Shown here in pieces: positions 35,200 to 43,373 of a stretch of DNA of 44,641 bases. The DNA is from an uncultured Porphyromonas sp. (lineage in GTDB: Bacteria > Bacteroidota > Bacteroidia > Bacteroidales > Porphyromonadaceae): assembly GCF_938039215.1 (NCBI RefSeq), contig NZ_CALHVI010000024.1:1-44641 (forward strand), read 5' to 3'. Positions within the stretch are counted from its first letter, which is position 1; every line of letters starts with the position of its first letter. The translations under genes and the position numbers were made by a program. The notes under the pieces are model-generated. The model saw only the letters and a program-made list of their open reading frames with translations, did not search any database and had not been told where the DNA came from.

Positions 35200-35520
35200 A
35201 TGGCAAAGAATACGATGGGGACGAAGCTTCCCCGCAAACTAGAGCAGAAGATGCAGATCGTGGGAGAGCAGATCAAGCTTGCCCGACTTCGTCGCAACCT
35301 CAGCATGGCTCAGATCGCCGAGCGTGCTACCTGTTCGCCTCTCACGGTCGCTCGTATCGAGAAGGGTTCGCCCTCTGTATCTATCGGCATCTACGCTCGT
35401 GTCCTCTATGCCCTTCAGCTGGAGGATGATCTCCTTCACCTAGCGGGCGAGGACGAACTAGGCCGTCGCCTCCAAGACCTCTCCCTCACCCAGCGCCGTC
35501 GTGCCAGCAAGAAGGTATAG
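35200..35520 (+). CDS. XRE-family HTH regulator, HipB-like, without a HipA partner
   Basis: 106-residue DNA-binding protein, probably cytoplasmic and dimeric. An XRE helix-turn-helix spans about 19-75 (GEQIKLARLRRNLSMAQIAERATCSPLTVARIEKG), with the recognition helix around SPLTVARIE. The C-terminal tail (DELGRRLQDLSLTQRRRASKK) resembles XRE partners encoded upstream of HipA kinases, but no hipA frame or remnant follows: 140 bp of non-coding DNA leads straight into repeat copy 8. It is therefore either a solo regulator or the leftover of a hipBA-like pair. It is bracketed by two identical 86-bp elements, so recombination between them could delete the gene. Confidence 0.85.
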   Translation: MAKNTMGTKLPRKLEQKMQIVGEQIKLARLRRNLSMAQIAERATCSPLTVARIEKGSPSVSIGIYARVLYALQLEDDLLHLAGEDELGRRLQDLSLTQRRRASKKV

Positions 35521-35656
35521 CTGTTCTCCTCAGACAAGCTACCAACTTCTACATGAAGTGGAAGTAAGCCCTACGCACTAGGCGAATGACGTGACTTCAC
35601 CACGGCAAAAACAGCCCTCTTCCCCGCCTGTAGACAAGGGACTTTCGAGGGGGGGC
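35521..35656. other. Gap after the XRE gene with no hipA remnant
   Basis: 136 bp. It contains a weak ACTT/AAGT hairpin without a T-run and the words CCCTCTTCCCCGCCTGTAGACAA, written here in part as GCCTGTAGACAA, that also precede copy 7. No coding potential was seen. Confidence 0.4.
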
Positions 35657-35661
35657 AAAAA

Positions 35662-35747
35662 CGACCTACGGTAGGTCGCAAGAAAAACCCACAGTAGGTC
35701 GCCTCACCGACCCACGGTAGGTCGGTCGACCGATCTACCGTGGGTCG
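35662..35747. repeat. 86-bp four-palindrome intergenic element, copy 8
   Basis: Units at 35662-35678, 35685-35701, 35708-35724 and 35731-35747. Identical to copy 7, including the flanking A5 and T5 runs. It lies between the XRE gene, which has no other terminator, and the ssrA promoter. Confidence 0.96.
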
Positions 35748-35867
35748 TTTTTTGCTTCCTCCAGAGGGTAGCCACAAGCGGCAGTGTGAGTCGCCTCTGG
35801 GGTTGTGGGGAGGAGCGTCTGAAATATAGAGCTAGATCGCTGAGCATCAGTGTTCGGGGCTTTTCAC

Positions 35868-35875
35868 TATCTTTG
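35868..35875 (+). promoter_or_regulatory. -7 promoter box for ssrA
   Basis: TATCTTTG ending 15 bp before the mature 5' end of tmRNA. The -33 region is weak. Confidence 0.6.
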
Positions 35876-35890
35876 TCGTACAAACCGTAT

Positions 35891-36297
35891 GGGGATGACC
35901 TGGCTTTGACAGCATGAAGAAGTGGTTTGTAAGCATGTAGTGCAAGGCTTGTGAGCACTCTAATCTCACAGAGCAAAAATTCAACTGGCGAAAATAACTA
36001 CGCTCTCGCTGCGTAACCGAATAGAGTAGGTTCGACGCTTCATCACGACGACAGACTGTTGTGACGAGACATCACTCAGGTAGCCCTTCTCACCGAGGCG
36101 ACTTGATCATAGTGGTGCCGGAAAATCGGAGACTGGCCCAATGCTTGCCCTTGGCTTGGGAGTGTATTTAGAGGGATAAGGCACGGCCTATGGTAGCCTC
36201 AGTCGCGGGCGGTGCACGAAAACCTAAAGTGAGGATAAACATGTAGAAAGCAGATTAGTTCCGTGTTTGGACCGGGGTTCGACTCCCCGCATCTCCA
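35891..36297 (+). ncRNA. ssrA: Transfer-messenger RNA (tmRNA)
   Basis: Rescues stalled ribosomes by trans-translation with SmpB. The 407-nt gene starts GGGGATG and ends CATCTCC plus discriminator A, closing a 7-bp tRNA-like acceptor stem with one G-U pair; GGTTCGACTCC is the T-loop region. The tag reading frame is at 35987-36016: GGC GAA AAT AAC TAC GCT, then CTC GCT GCG TAA, encoding GENNYALAA. The 3' CCA is not encoded. It is followed by a strong terminator before the beta-mannosidase gene. Confidence 0.97.
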
Positions 36298-36309
36298 CAC
36301 CCGAAAGCA

Positions 36310-36353
36310 AAAGGCGACAGAGCCTCCCACCGAGGAGCAGCTCTGTCGCCTTT
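36310..36353 (+). terminator. Intrinsic terminator of ssrA
   Basis: Arms AAAGGCGACAGAGC (36310-36323) and GCTCTGTCGCCTTT (36340-36353), a perfect 14-bp stem ending in TTT. Confidence 0.85.
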
Positions 36354-36366
36354 CGCTTATAAAGGG

Positions 36367-36374
36367 TACTTTTG
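36367..36374 (+). promoter_or_regulatory. -7 promoter box for the beta-mannosidase gene
   Basis: TACTTTTG, 53 bp before the ATG at 36428 and just after the ssrA terminator. It supports the internal start over the open frame that runs back into ssrA. Confidence 0.55.
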
Positions 36375-36427
36375 CCCTAGGAGAGCACCTTCTCCCCCTC
36401 GTCTTACTCGTACTCACCCATCTCAAG

Positions 36428-39037
36428 ATGCTTAGATCACGTCTCCACGGGCTCCTCGCTGGAGCTCTCGCACTTCTCTCGATGCAGTCTATAGATACCC
36501 GAGCCTCTGTGCACTCCGATACGCTCACCCTCAGCAAGGGTTGGACCTTCCACGAGGCAGGGAAGAGCGAAGTCTATCCCGCTAGCGTGCCTGGGGTCGT
36601 CCAGCAGGACCTCATTCGCCTCGGCAAGCTACCCGATCCCTACTTCCGCCTCGCAGAAGACTCGATCCAATGGGTCGGTGAGCGTGACTGGACCTATCAG
36701 TGCACCTTCTCCCTCACCACGGAGCAGCTCCAGCGCCCGTCGATACACCTCCTCTTCGAGGGGCTCGATACCTATGCCTCCGTCTACCTCAATGGGACAA
36801 AGATCCTCGAGGCGGAAAATATGTTCGTGGGGCACGAGGTGGATGTCCGCCGTTGGGTGAAGGCATCGAATACCCTAGAGGTACGCTTCCGCTCCCCGCT
36901 CCAAGCAGCCCTCCCCCTCTACGACGCTGCAGGAGGGATCAATTACCCTGCGGACAACGATCATGCCGAGAAGCATCTCTCTGTCTTCACCCGCAAGGCA
37001 CCTTACCACTACGGCTGGGACTGGGGCGAACGCATGATCACCATCGGTATCTGGCGACCCGTGCGCTTGCTTCTGAGAGGAGCGACCCACTTCGCCGAAC
37101 GCCCCGTCATCACCTATCACCCCGAGCGCCGACTGCCCATCGAGGTACGTCTCCCCGAGGGTGCCATCTCGGGGAGTGAGGCTACCCACCTCAGTTACAG
37201 CCTATACGATGCAGATGGGAAGAAGGTATTCAGCCGAGTAGCCCCCTTAGCAGACTTCGTGAAGCCTACTGCGAAGGGCGGACTCCACGCCCTCCCCAAG
37301 CTTCAGCTATGGTGGCCGAATGGTCTTGGTAAGCCCTACCGCTACGAAGCCCGCTTTGAGCTCCGTCGTGGAGCTCGGGGACGCGTACTTGATGAAACAC
37401 GCTTCCACGTAGGCTTCCGCACGATCGAGCTGGTGCGTGAGGAGGATAAGGACGGGCGGAGCTTCTTCTTTAAGGTCAATGGACTCTCCTTCTTCGCCAA
37501 GGGAGCGAACTATATCCCTGGGACACTCCTTCTCCCTACTCGCACCGACGGGGATCGCAAGCAACTCTTCGAGGATATCACCCGTTCGCACTTCAACATG
37601 CTTCGTGTCTGGGGTGGTGGTACCTACGAGGAAGGAGCCTTCTATGACGAGGCCGATGCCCGAGGGATCCTCATCTGGCAGGACTTCATGTTCGCCTGCA
37701 CCGCCTACCCTGGTGATAAGGCCTTCCTAAGCAATGTCGAGCACGAACTCCGCTACAATATCCGTCGCCTTCGTCAGCACCCCAGCATCGCTACTTGGTG
37801 TGGGAATAATGAGATCCGTGAGGGTCTGAAGTACTGGGGATGGGCTAAGCGCTACCCCACCGAAGTGTACCAGCGCTTCTGGCGAGACTACGAAGCTCTC
37901 TTCTGCAAACTGATACCCGAGACCCTCCGAGAGGAGGATCCCCTTCGCTCCTATATAGAGAGTAGTCCCGACACGGTGAACTGGGGGCGACCCAAGGAAC
38001 TGGGTCTAGGCGAAAGCCACTACTGGGGTGTATGGTACGGCCGTGAGCCCTTCGAGATCCTACGGGAGCGCATGCCTCGCTTCATGAGCGAGTTTGGGGT
38101 GCAGTCCTTCCCGATGCTCTCGAGTATCCGACGCTTTGCCCTGCCCGAAGACTATGATCTGGAGAGTGCTGTGATGAAGGGACACCAGAAGAGCAGCATC
38201 GGCAATGATGTGATCCTTCACTACATCCGTCAGGACTATCCCGAGCCCCGAGACTTCGAGGACTTCGTCTATCTCTCTCAGGTGATGCAGGGGCGAGGTA
38301 TCGCCCTCGGCATACGAGCTCAGCGTGCCGCTGCCCCCTACTGTATGGGTAGCCTCTACTGGCAGCTCAACGATGCTTGGCCTGCCGTCTCTTGGTCGAG
38401 CCTCGACTACTACGGCGTGTGGAAGGGTCTTCAGTACGAGGCGAAGCGTGCCTTCGAGCCCATCATCCTCGTCCCCGACACTGCCCAGAGGATGATCCGC
38501 ATTGCTCACGACCCGCTGCCTAAGGATCGACAAGTGCGCCTCTCTGCCGAGGTACGTACGTTCTCAGGGGCCATCCTACGTGTCCATGTCTTCCCCGAGC
38601 AGACGATCGCCCGTGGTGCTGTGGGAAGCATCGCCCTTCCCCTACCTATGGAGCAGCTCATCCAGACCCCAGAGGAAGCTCGCAGTAGCTATATCCTCTA
38701 TGAGCTACGGGACAAGAAGACGGGAGCGCTCATCTCGCAGTACACCGACTACGCCGTCAAGACCAAGGAGCTGGAGCTTCCCGATCTCCGTGCCTCGGGA
38801 GATAAGCCCACCATCTCGATGGGCTGGGTAGGTGATACGCTACAGATCACGCTGGAGAGCCGACTTCTCCTCAAGGATGTCTACCTCGACCTCGAGGAGG
38901 AAGGCTGGCATCTATCGGAGAACTTCTTCGATGTGCTCCCTGGTGAGACCTACGTGGTGAAGGCGACACGACGCATTCCTTCCTCCAGCAAGCGCATCCC
39001 TAAGCTCTACCTCCGTGCGATCAACTACCATCCCTAG
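36428..39037 (+). CDS. Secreted beta-mannosidase, glycoside hydrolase family 2
   Basis: Releases terminal beta-mannose, for example from the N-glycan core Man-beta-1,4-GlcNAc; exported (signal peptide MLRSRLHGLLAGALALLSMQ). 869 residues with the GH2 order of sugar-binding domain, Ig-like domain, TIM barrel and C-terminal sandwich. Beta-mannosidase marks are GWDWGERMITIGIWRPVRL, RVWGGGTYEEGAFYDEADARGILIWQDFMFAC, acid/base E462 (TWCGNNE) and nucleophile E555 (FMSEFGVQSFP). The frame is open to 36263 inside ssrA, but the internal ATG at 36428 gives the signal peptide and has its own -7 box. It ends 35 bp before repeat copy 9 and shares a bidirectional terminator with the phosphatase gene. Confidence 0.95.
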   Translation: MLRSRLHGLLAGALALLSMQSIDTRASVHSDTLTLSKGWTFHEAGKSEVYPASVPGVVQQDLIRLGKLPDPYFRLAEDSIQWVGERDWTYQCTFSLTTEQLQRPSIHLLFEGLDTYASVYLNGTKILEAENMFVGHEVDVRRWVKASNTLEVRFRSPLQAALPLYDAAGGINYPADNDHAEKHLSVFTRKAPYHYGWDWGERMITIGIWRPVRLLLRGATHFAERPVITYHPERRLPIEVRLPEGAISGSEATHLSYSLYDADGKKVFSRVAPLADFVKPTAKGGLHALPKLQLWWPNGLGKPYRYEARFELRRGARGRVLDETRFHVGFRTIELVREEDKDGRSFFFKVNGLSFFAKGANYIPGTLLLPTRTDGDRKQLFEDITRSHFNMLRVWGGGTYEEGAFYDEADARGILIWQDFMFACTAYPGDKAFLSNVEHELRYNIRRLRQHPSIATWCGNNEIREGLKYWGWAKRYPTEVYQRFWRDYEALFCKLIPETLREEDPLRSYIESSPDTVNWGRPKELGLGESHYWGVWYGREPFEILRERMPRFMSEFGVQSFPMLSSIRRFALPEDYDLESAVMKGHQKSSIGNDVILHYIRQDYPEPRDFEDFVYLSQVMQGRGIALGIRAQRAAAPYCMGSLYWQLNDAWPAVSWSSLDYYGVWKGLQYEAKRAFEPIILVPDTAQRMIRIAHDPLPKDRQVRLSAEVRTFSGAILRVHVFPEQTIARGAVGSIALPLPMEQLIQTPEEARSSYILYELRDKKTGALISQYTDYAVKTKELELPDLRASGDKPTISMGWVGDTLQITLESRLLLKDVYLDLEEEGWHLSENFFDVLPGETYVVKATRRIPSSSKRIPKLYLRAINYHP

Positions 39038-39071
39038 CCGAAGGAATGCCCTCCACGAGGGAGGGAAAAAG

Positions 39072-39157
39072 TGACCCACGGTAGGTCGCCGAAAAAACCT
39101 ACTGTGGGTCGTCTCACCGACCTACTGTAGGTCGCTCATGCGACCTACAGTAGGTTT
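39072..39157 (-). repeat. 86-bp four-palindrome intergenic element, copy 9
   Basis: Units at 39072-39088, 39095-39111, 39118-39134 and 39141-39157; spacers CCGAAA, TCTCAC and CTCATG. The right flank TTTTATTTGGGGCTATCC matches copy 1. The first spacer CCGAAA is the reverse complement of the TTTCGG last spacer in copies 6 and 10, confirming opposite orientation. It lies between convergent genes. Confidence 0.95.
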
Positions 39158-39223
39158 TATTTGGGGCTATCCTAGAGCCATCTCTAGATGACCTAGACCA
39201 AGGGGAATAACCCCACAAGAAAG

Positions 39224-39263
39224 AAGCCACCCCGAGAAGAGTTCCCTCTTCTCGGGGTGGCTT
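39224..39263. terminator. Bidirectional terminator between the beta-mannosidase and phosphatase genes
   Basis: Perfect 18-bp arms at 39224-39241 and 39246-39263 (AAGCCACCCC...GGGGTGGCTT), with A-rich and T-rich flanks, between convergent genes. Confidence 0.85.
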
Positions 39264-39289
39264 TCTAGTTTCCGCTTTAGGGATAGGGT

Positions 39290-40987
39290 CTACTTACGAC
39301 GAGGCTGTGGTGCCTTCTCAGGAGCGAAGGCTTCGGTAATAGGGAAGCCAATACAGCCCGTAGGATACTGCGTCTTCAGCAGGGCAGCCAGCGTAGCTGC
39401 GATGTCGGTGATGTAGGTCTCACGATAGAGATGCCCTGGACGGATACCGTGCCCCATGAAGATCAGAGGGATGTGCGTGTCGTAGGGCGACCATACTCCG
39501 TGGGTCGTACCCTGAGGGAGAGCGCCGTTGGAGCGTGAGTACCATCCTGGATCGGGTACGAGGAAGATATCCCCGCTACGACCCTTGCGGTAGCCGTTGA
39601 TGATACGTGTCTTGATCGCTTCAGGGATGGTAGCTGTCGCCACCTCTTCAGCGGGCACAGCGTAAGCCGTCCCTGGTAGGCGATCACGGAGGGCCTTGCT
39701 GACGGCACGAAGGAGGCCCATACGGTCGATGCCGAGCGAGTCGATGCGGTCGTTGTTGAAGAAAGCCTGATAGTTCAGATAGGCCTGCAGTACCTTGACA
39801 TCCTTCCCGATGAAGGCACGAGCAGCGGAATCAATGATCTGGCGAGCTTGGTCACTACGATAGGCCTGCCCTGGGATCTTATGATCACGGTTGAAGGTCA
39901 GGTTGTGTGCAGCAGCGTGGTCTGCCGTCAAGACGAAGAGGTAACCATCACGGCCGAACTTCCCATCGAGGTAGCTCAGGAAGTCTGCCAGATCCTTGTC
40001 TAGGCGCAGGTAGGTATCCTCGGTCTCCACAGCGAAGGTGCCATAGCGGTGACCGACATAGTCCGTAGCCGAGTGGCTCATAGCTAGGAAGTCGGTCTCA
40101 TCGAGGCGAGCACCTAGGCTTTCGCCTTCGATCGCTGCCTTAGCCATCTCGAAAGTGAGGGTATTCCCGAAGGGGGTGGTACGAATGACCCCAGGACCAT
40201 TCTTCTTAGAGAGCTCAGCGGTATTGAGGGGGAGCGTAGCGGGGAACTTCCCTTCCTTGTCCCAAGGCTGCTCATACTCCGTAGCATCGGCCGTACTCTC
40301 CAGATAGGTATTCATCGGATAGAGCGTGCTCCAGCCGTCCTTGAGGAGCTCAGCGACACGACCACGGGCATTGAAGCGCTTGACCCAGTCGGGGAGCTCA
40401 GAGCGGTAGTAGGTGCTGGTGATGAAGTTGCCCGTCTTGTCGTCGAGCCAATAGGCACCGTTGGTCGTATGGCCTGCGGGCAGGATCGAAGCACGGTCCT
40501 TGATGGCCACCCCGATGGTGCGGGAGCGGAAGTTCGTAGCGATACGTAGCTCATCGGCGATAGTCGTGGTGAGCAGGTTGCGAGGGGACATCTGTCCGCT
40601 GAAGCTATTAGGCGCACCGACGGAGGAGACGGTCGTATCCTGCGTGCAGTAGATGGGCTTACCATCCTTGAAGAAGTCATTACCTGCGATGCCGTGGATG
40701 GAGGGTACACTCCCTGTGTGCACGGAGCTATGACCGATGGCGGTGTAGGCTGGCAGGTAATTGATACGTGTATTCTCGCAGTTGAAGCCCTGCGTCATCA
40801 GACGCTTGAAGCCCCCCTCGACGAAGCGATGCTGATAGCGGTAGAGGTAATCCCAAGTCATCTGGTCTACCATCATCGTCACGACGATGCGTGGTCGTCC
40901 GTGGCGTGGAGCTGCTACGGCACTGCCTGCTGTCACTAGGGCGAGCATGCCAAGTGCGAGCGAACGGAAATACTTGTTTGGTTTCAT
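39290..40987 (-). CDS. Secreted alkaline phosphatase superfamily enzyme, PafA-like
   Basis: Periplasmic phosphomonoesterase or diesterase of the alkaline phosphatase/NPP superfamily, 565 residues, with a signal peptide (MKPNKYFRSLALGMLALVTAGSAVA). Metal Asp41 (MMVDQM), nucleophile Thr82 (LPAYTAIGHSSVHTGSVPSIHGI), SHSATDYVGHRYG (Asp/His metal ligands) and LTADHAAAH (Asp/His ligands) are all present. A Thr nucleophile is typical of PafA, the calcium-independent alkaline phosphatase of flavobacteria, and of P. gingivalis homologues. It probably scavenges phosphate from organic phosphates. It is last in the hemL-prmA-phosphatase run, 36 bp after prmA. Confidence 0.9.
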   Translation of the reverse strand: MKPNKYFRSLALGMLALVTAGSAVAAPRHGRPRIVVTMMVDQMTWDYLYRYQHRFVEGGFKRLMTQGFNCENTRINYLPAYTAIGHSSVHTGSVPSIHGIAGNDFFKDGKPIYCTQDTTVSSVGAPNSFSGQMSPRNLLTTTIADELRIATNFRSRTIGVAIKDRASILPAGHTTNGAYWLDDKTGNFITSTYYRSELPDWVKRFNARGRVAELLKDGWSTLYPMNTYLESTADATEYEQPWDKEGKFPATLPLNTAELSKKNGPGVIRTTPFGNTLTFEMAKAAIEGESLGARLDETDFLAMSHSATDYVGHRYGTFAVETEDTYLRLDKDLADFLSYLDGKFGRDGYLFVLTADHAAAHNLTFNRDHKIPGQAYRSDQARQIIDSAARAFIGKDVKVLQAYLNYQAFFNNDRIDSLGIDRMGLLRAVSKALRDRLPGTAYAVPAEEVATATIPEAIKTRIINGYRKGRSGDIFLVPDPGWYSRSNGALPQGTTHGVWSPYDTHIPLIFMGHGIRPGHLYRETYITDIAATLAALLKTQYPTGCIGFPITEAFAPEKAPQPRRK

Positions 40988-41023
40988 AAGTGTATTGTTT
41001 GATAGAGGATCTATTGTCTTTGG

Positions 41024-41896
41024 TTAGGCTTGAAGGCGAAGCTCCACAAGGCTCCAGCGATGGCGCACCTCGCTCATGACGAAGGTGAGGCCAAGTTCTT
41101 CTCCTCGGGCACGTAGCAGTGGGATATCTTCCTCATAGAAGCCACTCAGCACGAGGCTAGCACCAGGGAGCATGACAGCACGGTAGCGGGGCATATCCTC
41201 CAGCAGGATGTTGCGGGTGATATTCGCTAGGATCAGATCATAGCCTGCCTTCCCCTCGAGGGCCGAGGCATCGCCACAGATGATCTCATCGATGGAGAGG
41301 GAGGAGAGGGTCGCATTCTCTTGGACATTGGCATAGGCCCAAGGGTCGATGTCGATCGCCGTCAGATGGCGGGCACCACGCTTGAGGGCGATGAGCCCGA
41401 GGATCCCTGTACCGCAGCCCATGTCGAGCACACGCAGTCCCTCGACCGAATGCGAGAGGATCCACTCGCCGACGAGTGAAGTCGTCTCATGGTTGCCTGT
41501 GCCGAAGGCCATCTTGGGATTGATGATGATCTCCATCCCCACCTCGGGCTGGGAAGCGTGGAAGGGTGCTCGGATGAGGCACGCACCTTCGCCGAGGAGG
41601 ATGGGCTGGAAGTAGTTCTTCTCCCACTCCTCATTCCAGTTGATATCGGGGAGTTCCTCGAGGTCGAGGGTGTAGGCAAAGCCCGCCACGGGGAAGGTGT
41701 CAAGTACTTCCTTCGTGCTCGTAGCATCGTACTCGTCACGGGGGACAAAGGCTCGGATGAGGCTGGGCTCTTGCTCGAAGCTATCGAAGCCCACCGTACC
41801 AAGCTCAGAGATGAGCCAGTCGGCTAGGTCTTCTTCGCTAAGACCCGAGCTGGTGCTATCGTATCGGTAGCTGATGGTCAGCTGTAGGTAGTGCAT
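41024..41896 (-). CDS. prmA: Ribosomal protein L11 methyltransferase PrmA
   Basis: Trimethylates ribosomal protein L11 on lysines and the N-terminus; cytoplasmic. From the ATG at 41896 (MHYLQLTISYRYDSTS) it is 290 residues: an N-terminal L11-recognition domain, then a Rossmann SAM domain with MAFGTGNHETTSLVGEWIL, motif I VLDMGCGTGILGLIALKRGA and the NPPY-like ILANITRNIL. The frame is open to 41971, but that would overlap hemL and lacks family similarity, so 41896 is used; it then lies 22 bp after the hemL stop. Confidence 0.94.
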   Translation of the reverse strand: MHYLQLTISYRYDSTSSGLSEEDLADWLISELGTVGFDSFEQEPSLIRAFVPRDEYDATSTKEVLDTFPVAGFAYTLDLEELPDINWNEEWEKNYFQPILLGEGACLIRAPFHASQPEVGMEIIINPKMAFGTGNHETTSLVGEWILSHSVEGLRVLDMGCGTGILGLIALKRGARHLTAIDIDPWAYANVQENATLSSLSIDEIICGDASALEGKAGYDLILANITRNILLEDMPRYRAVMLPGASLVLSGFYEEDIPLLRARGEELGLTFVMSEVRHRWSLVELRLQA

Positions 41897-41918
41897 AGGA
41901 TCTAATGCTATGAGGGAA

Positions 41919-43214
41919 TTAACCAAGGACTTCACGGAGCACTTCGTCCATGGCCGAAGCCGTACGGTCAAAGTCCTCCTGAGTATGCGCCATGGAGAGG
42001 AAGATACATTCGAACTGGGAGGGCGGCAGGTAGATCCCTCGCTCGATCATCCCACGGAAGTAGCGGGCATAGGTAGCCGTGTCGGCCTCCTTAGCCTCAG
42101 CGTTGGAGCGCACTCCCCCAGAGCGGAAGAAGATCGTAGAGAGCGAGCCAACTCGATTGTAGCTCAGGCGATCGCCGTAGCGGTCGAGGATGGGGCGGAT
42201 GGTCGCTTCGAAGGCTTGTCCCTTCTCCTCCAGTCGGGTGTAGAAGTCGGGCTCAGCTAGGGTCTGGAGCATGGTGATCCCTGCTGCCAGCGCTAGGGGA
42301 TTGCCCGAGAGCGTCCCTGCCTGATATACGTCGCCCAGAGGTGCTAAGTGCTCCATGATGTCGGCCCTACCACCGAAGGCACCCACGGGGAGACCACCAC
42401 CGATGATCTTCCCCAGGCAGGTGAGGTCGGGGCGCACACCATAGAGCTCCTGAGCGCCCCCACGTGCAGCACGGAAGCCACTGATCACCTCGTCGAAGAT
42501 CAGCAGGACATCCTCCAGCTCGGTCAGTCGTCTTAGTTCCTCGAGGAAGCTCGGGGCGGGGGGGATGAGCCCCATATTGCCCATGATCGGCTCGAGGATG
42601 ACGGCAGCCACCTGCCCCCGATATTCCTCGAGGAGTCGGCGGACACTCTCGATATCGTTGTAGGTAGCCACGAGCGTATCCTCGATGATATGCTCGGTGA
42701 CTCCGGCGCTGGAGCTCTGGCCGAAGGTAGCCAGCCCTGAGCCTGCGGAGATGAGGAAGGTATCGGCGTGGCCGTGGTAACAGCCTTCGAACTTGATGAT
42801 CTTATCTCGCCCCGTATAGCCTCGGGCTAGTCGCACGGCGCTCATCGTCGCCTCCGTGCCCGAATTGACCATACGCACCCGCTCGACCGAGGGGAAGAAC
42901 TTCGTGCAGATCAGTTCGGCCATCTCGACCTCACGGGCATTACAAGCCCCGTAGCTCGTCCCCTTCTCCAGCTCCTGCCGTATGGCTTCCTGGATGGGAG
43001 GGAAGGCGTGACCTAAGAGGAGCGGCCCCCACGAACTAATGTAGTCGATGTATTCATTGCCGTCGGCATCGAAGACGTGAGCACCACGTCCATGGTCGAT
43101 ATACAGCGGGGTGAGCCCGACGGCACGGAAGGCACGCACGGGGCTATTGACACCGCCAGGGATATAGCGGGAGGCTCGTTCGAAGAGAGCCTCAGAGGTA
43201 TCGGTTCTTCTCAT
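41919..43214 (-). CDS. hemL: Glutamate-1-semialdehyde 2,1-aminomutase HemL
   Basis: PLP enzyme that makes 5-aminolevulinate in the C5 tetrapyrrole pathway; cytoplasmic. The 431-residue protein begins with the typical RYIPGGVNSPVRAF, has SGTEATMSAVRLAR, LIFDEVISGFR with D241 (pyridine nitrogen), and PLP lysine K269 in CLGKIIGGGLPVGAFGG, then YQAGTLSGNPLA. All key residues are present. It opens a three-gene minus-strand run (hemL-prmA-phosphatase) with a TAACTTTG box upstream. With hemH at 25131, it suggests at least the two ends of heme synthesis are encoded. Confidence 0.96.
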   Translation of the reverse strand: MRRTDTSEALFERASRYIPGGVNSPVRAFRAVGLTPLYIDHGRGAHVFDADGNEYIDYISSWGPLLLGHAFPPIQEAIRQELEKGTSYGACNAREVEMAELICTKFFPSVERVRMVNSGTEATMSAVRLARGYTGRDKIIKFEGCYHGHADTFLISAGSGLATFGQSSSAGVTEHIIEDTLVATYNDIESVRRLLEEYRGQVAAVILEPIMGNMGLIPPAPSFLEELRRLTELEDVLLIFDEVISGFRAARGGAQELYGVRPDLTCLGKIIGGGLPVGAFGGRADIMEHLAPLGDVYQAGTLSGNPLALAAGITMLQTLAEPDFYTRLEEKGQAFEATIRPILDRYGDRLSYNRVGSLSTIFFRSGGVRSNAEAKEADTATYARYFRGMIERGIYLPPSQFECIFLSMAHTQEDFDRTASAMDEVLREVLG

Positions 43215-43278
43215 GTGGTAGCTATTGGACGAAGGCGCTAGAGAGGGAGCTTCGCCCGTTCTATTAGTTTCTCTTTTA

Positions 43279-43286
43279 CAAAGTTA
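43279..43286 (-). promoter_or_regulatory. -7 promoter box for the hemL-prmA-phosphatase operon
   Basis: Minus-strand TAACTTTG, a full match to TAnnTTTG, about 65 bp upstream of the hemL ATG. Confidence 0.6.
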
Positions 43287-43373
43287 TACCAAAAAGCCGA
43301 AGCACCCTCGCCCTTCCCTCCTCCTCCCTCGGAGCAAGGGGGAAGGATGCCACCCCAAGAGAGCCCCCAAATA

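Noticed and set aside
35521..35656. A hipA kinase or its remnant after the XRE gene.
   Set aside because: Only 136 bp, no frame with HipA-like sequence.
36263..36427. Longer beta-mannosidase start inside ssrA.
   Set aside because: It overlaps the 3' end of tmRNA and the ssrA terminator, and it hides the clear signal peptide at 36428.
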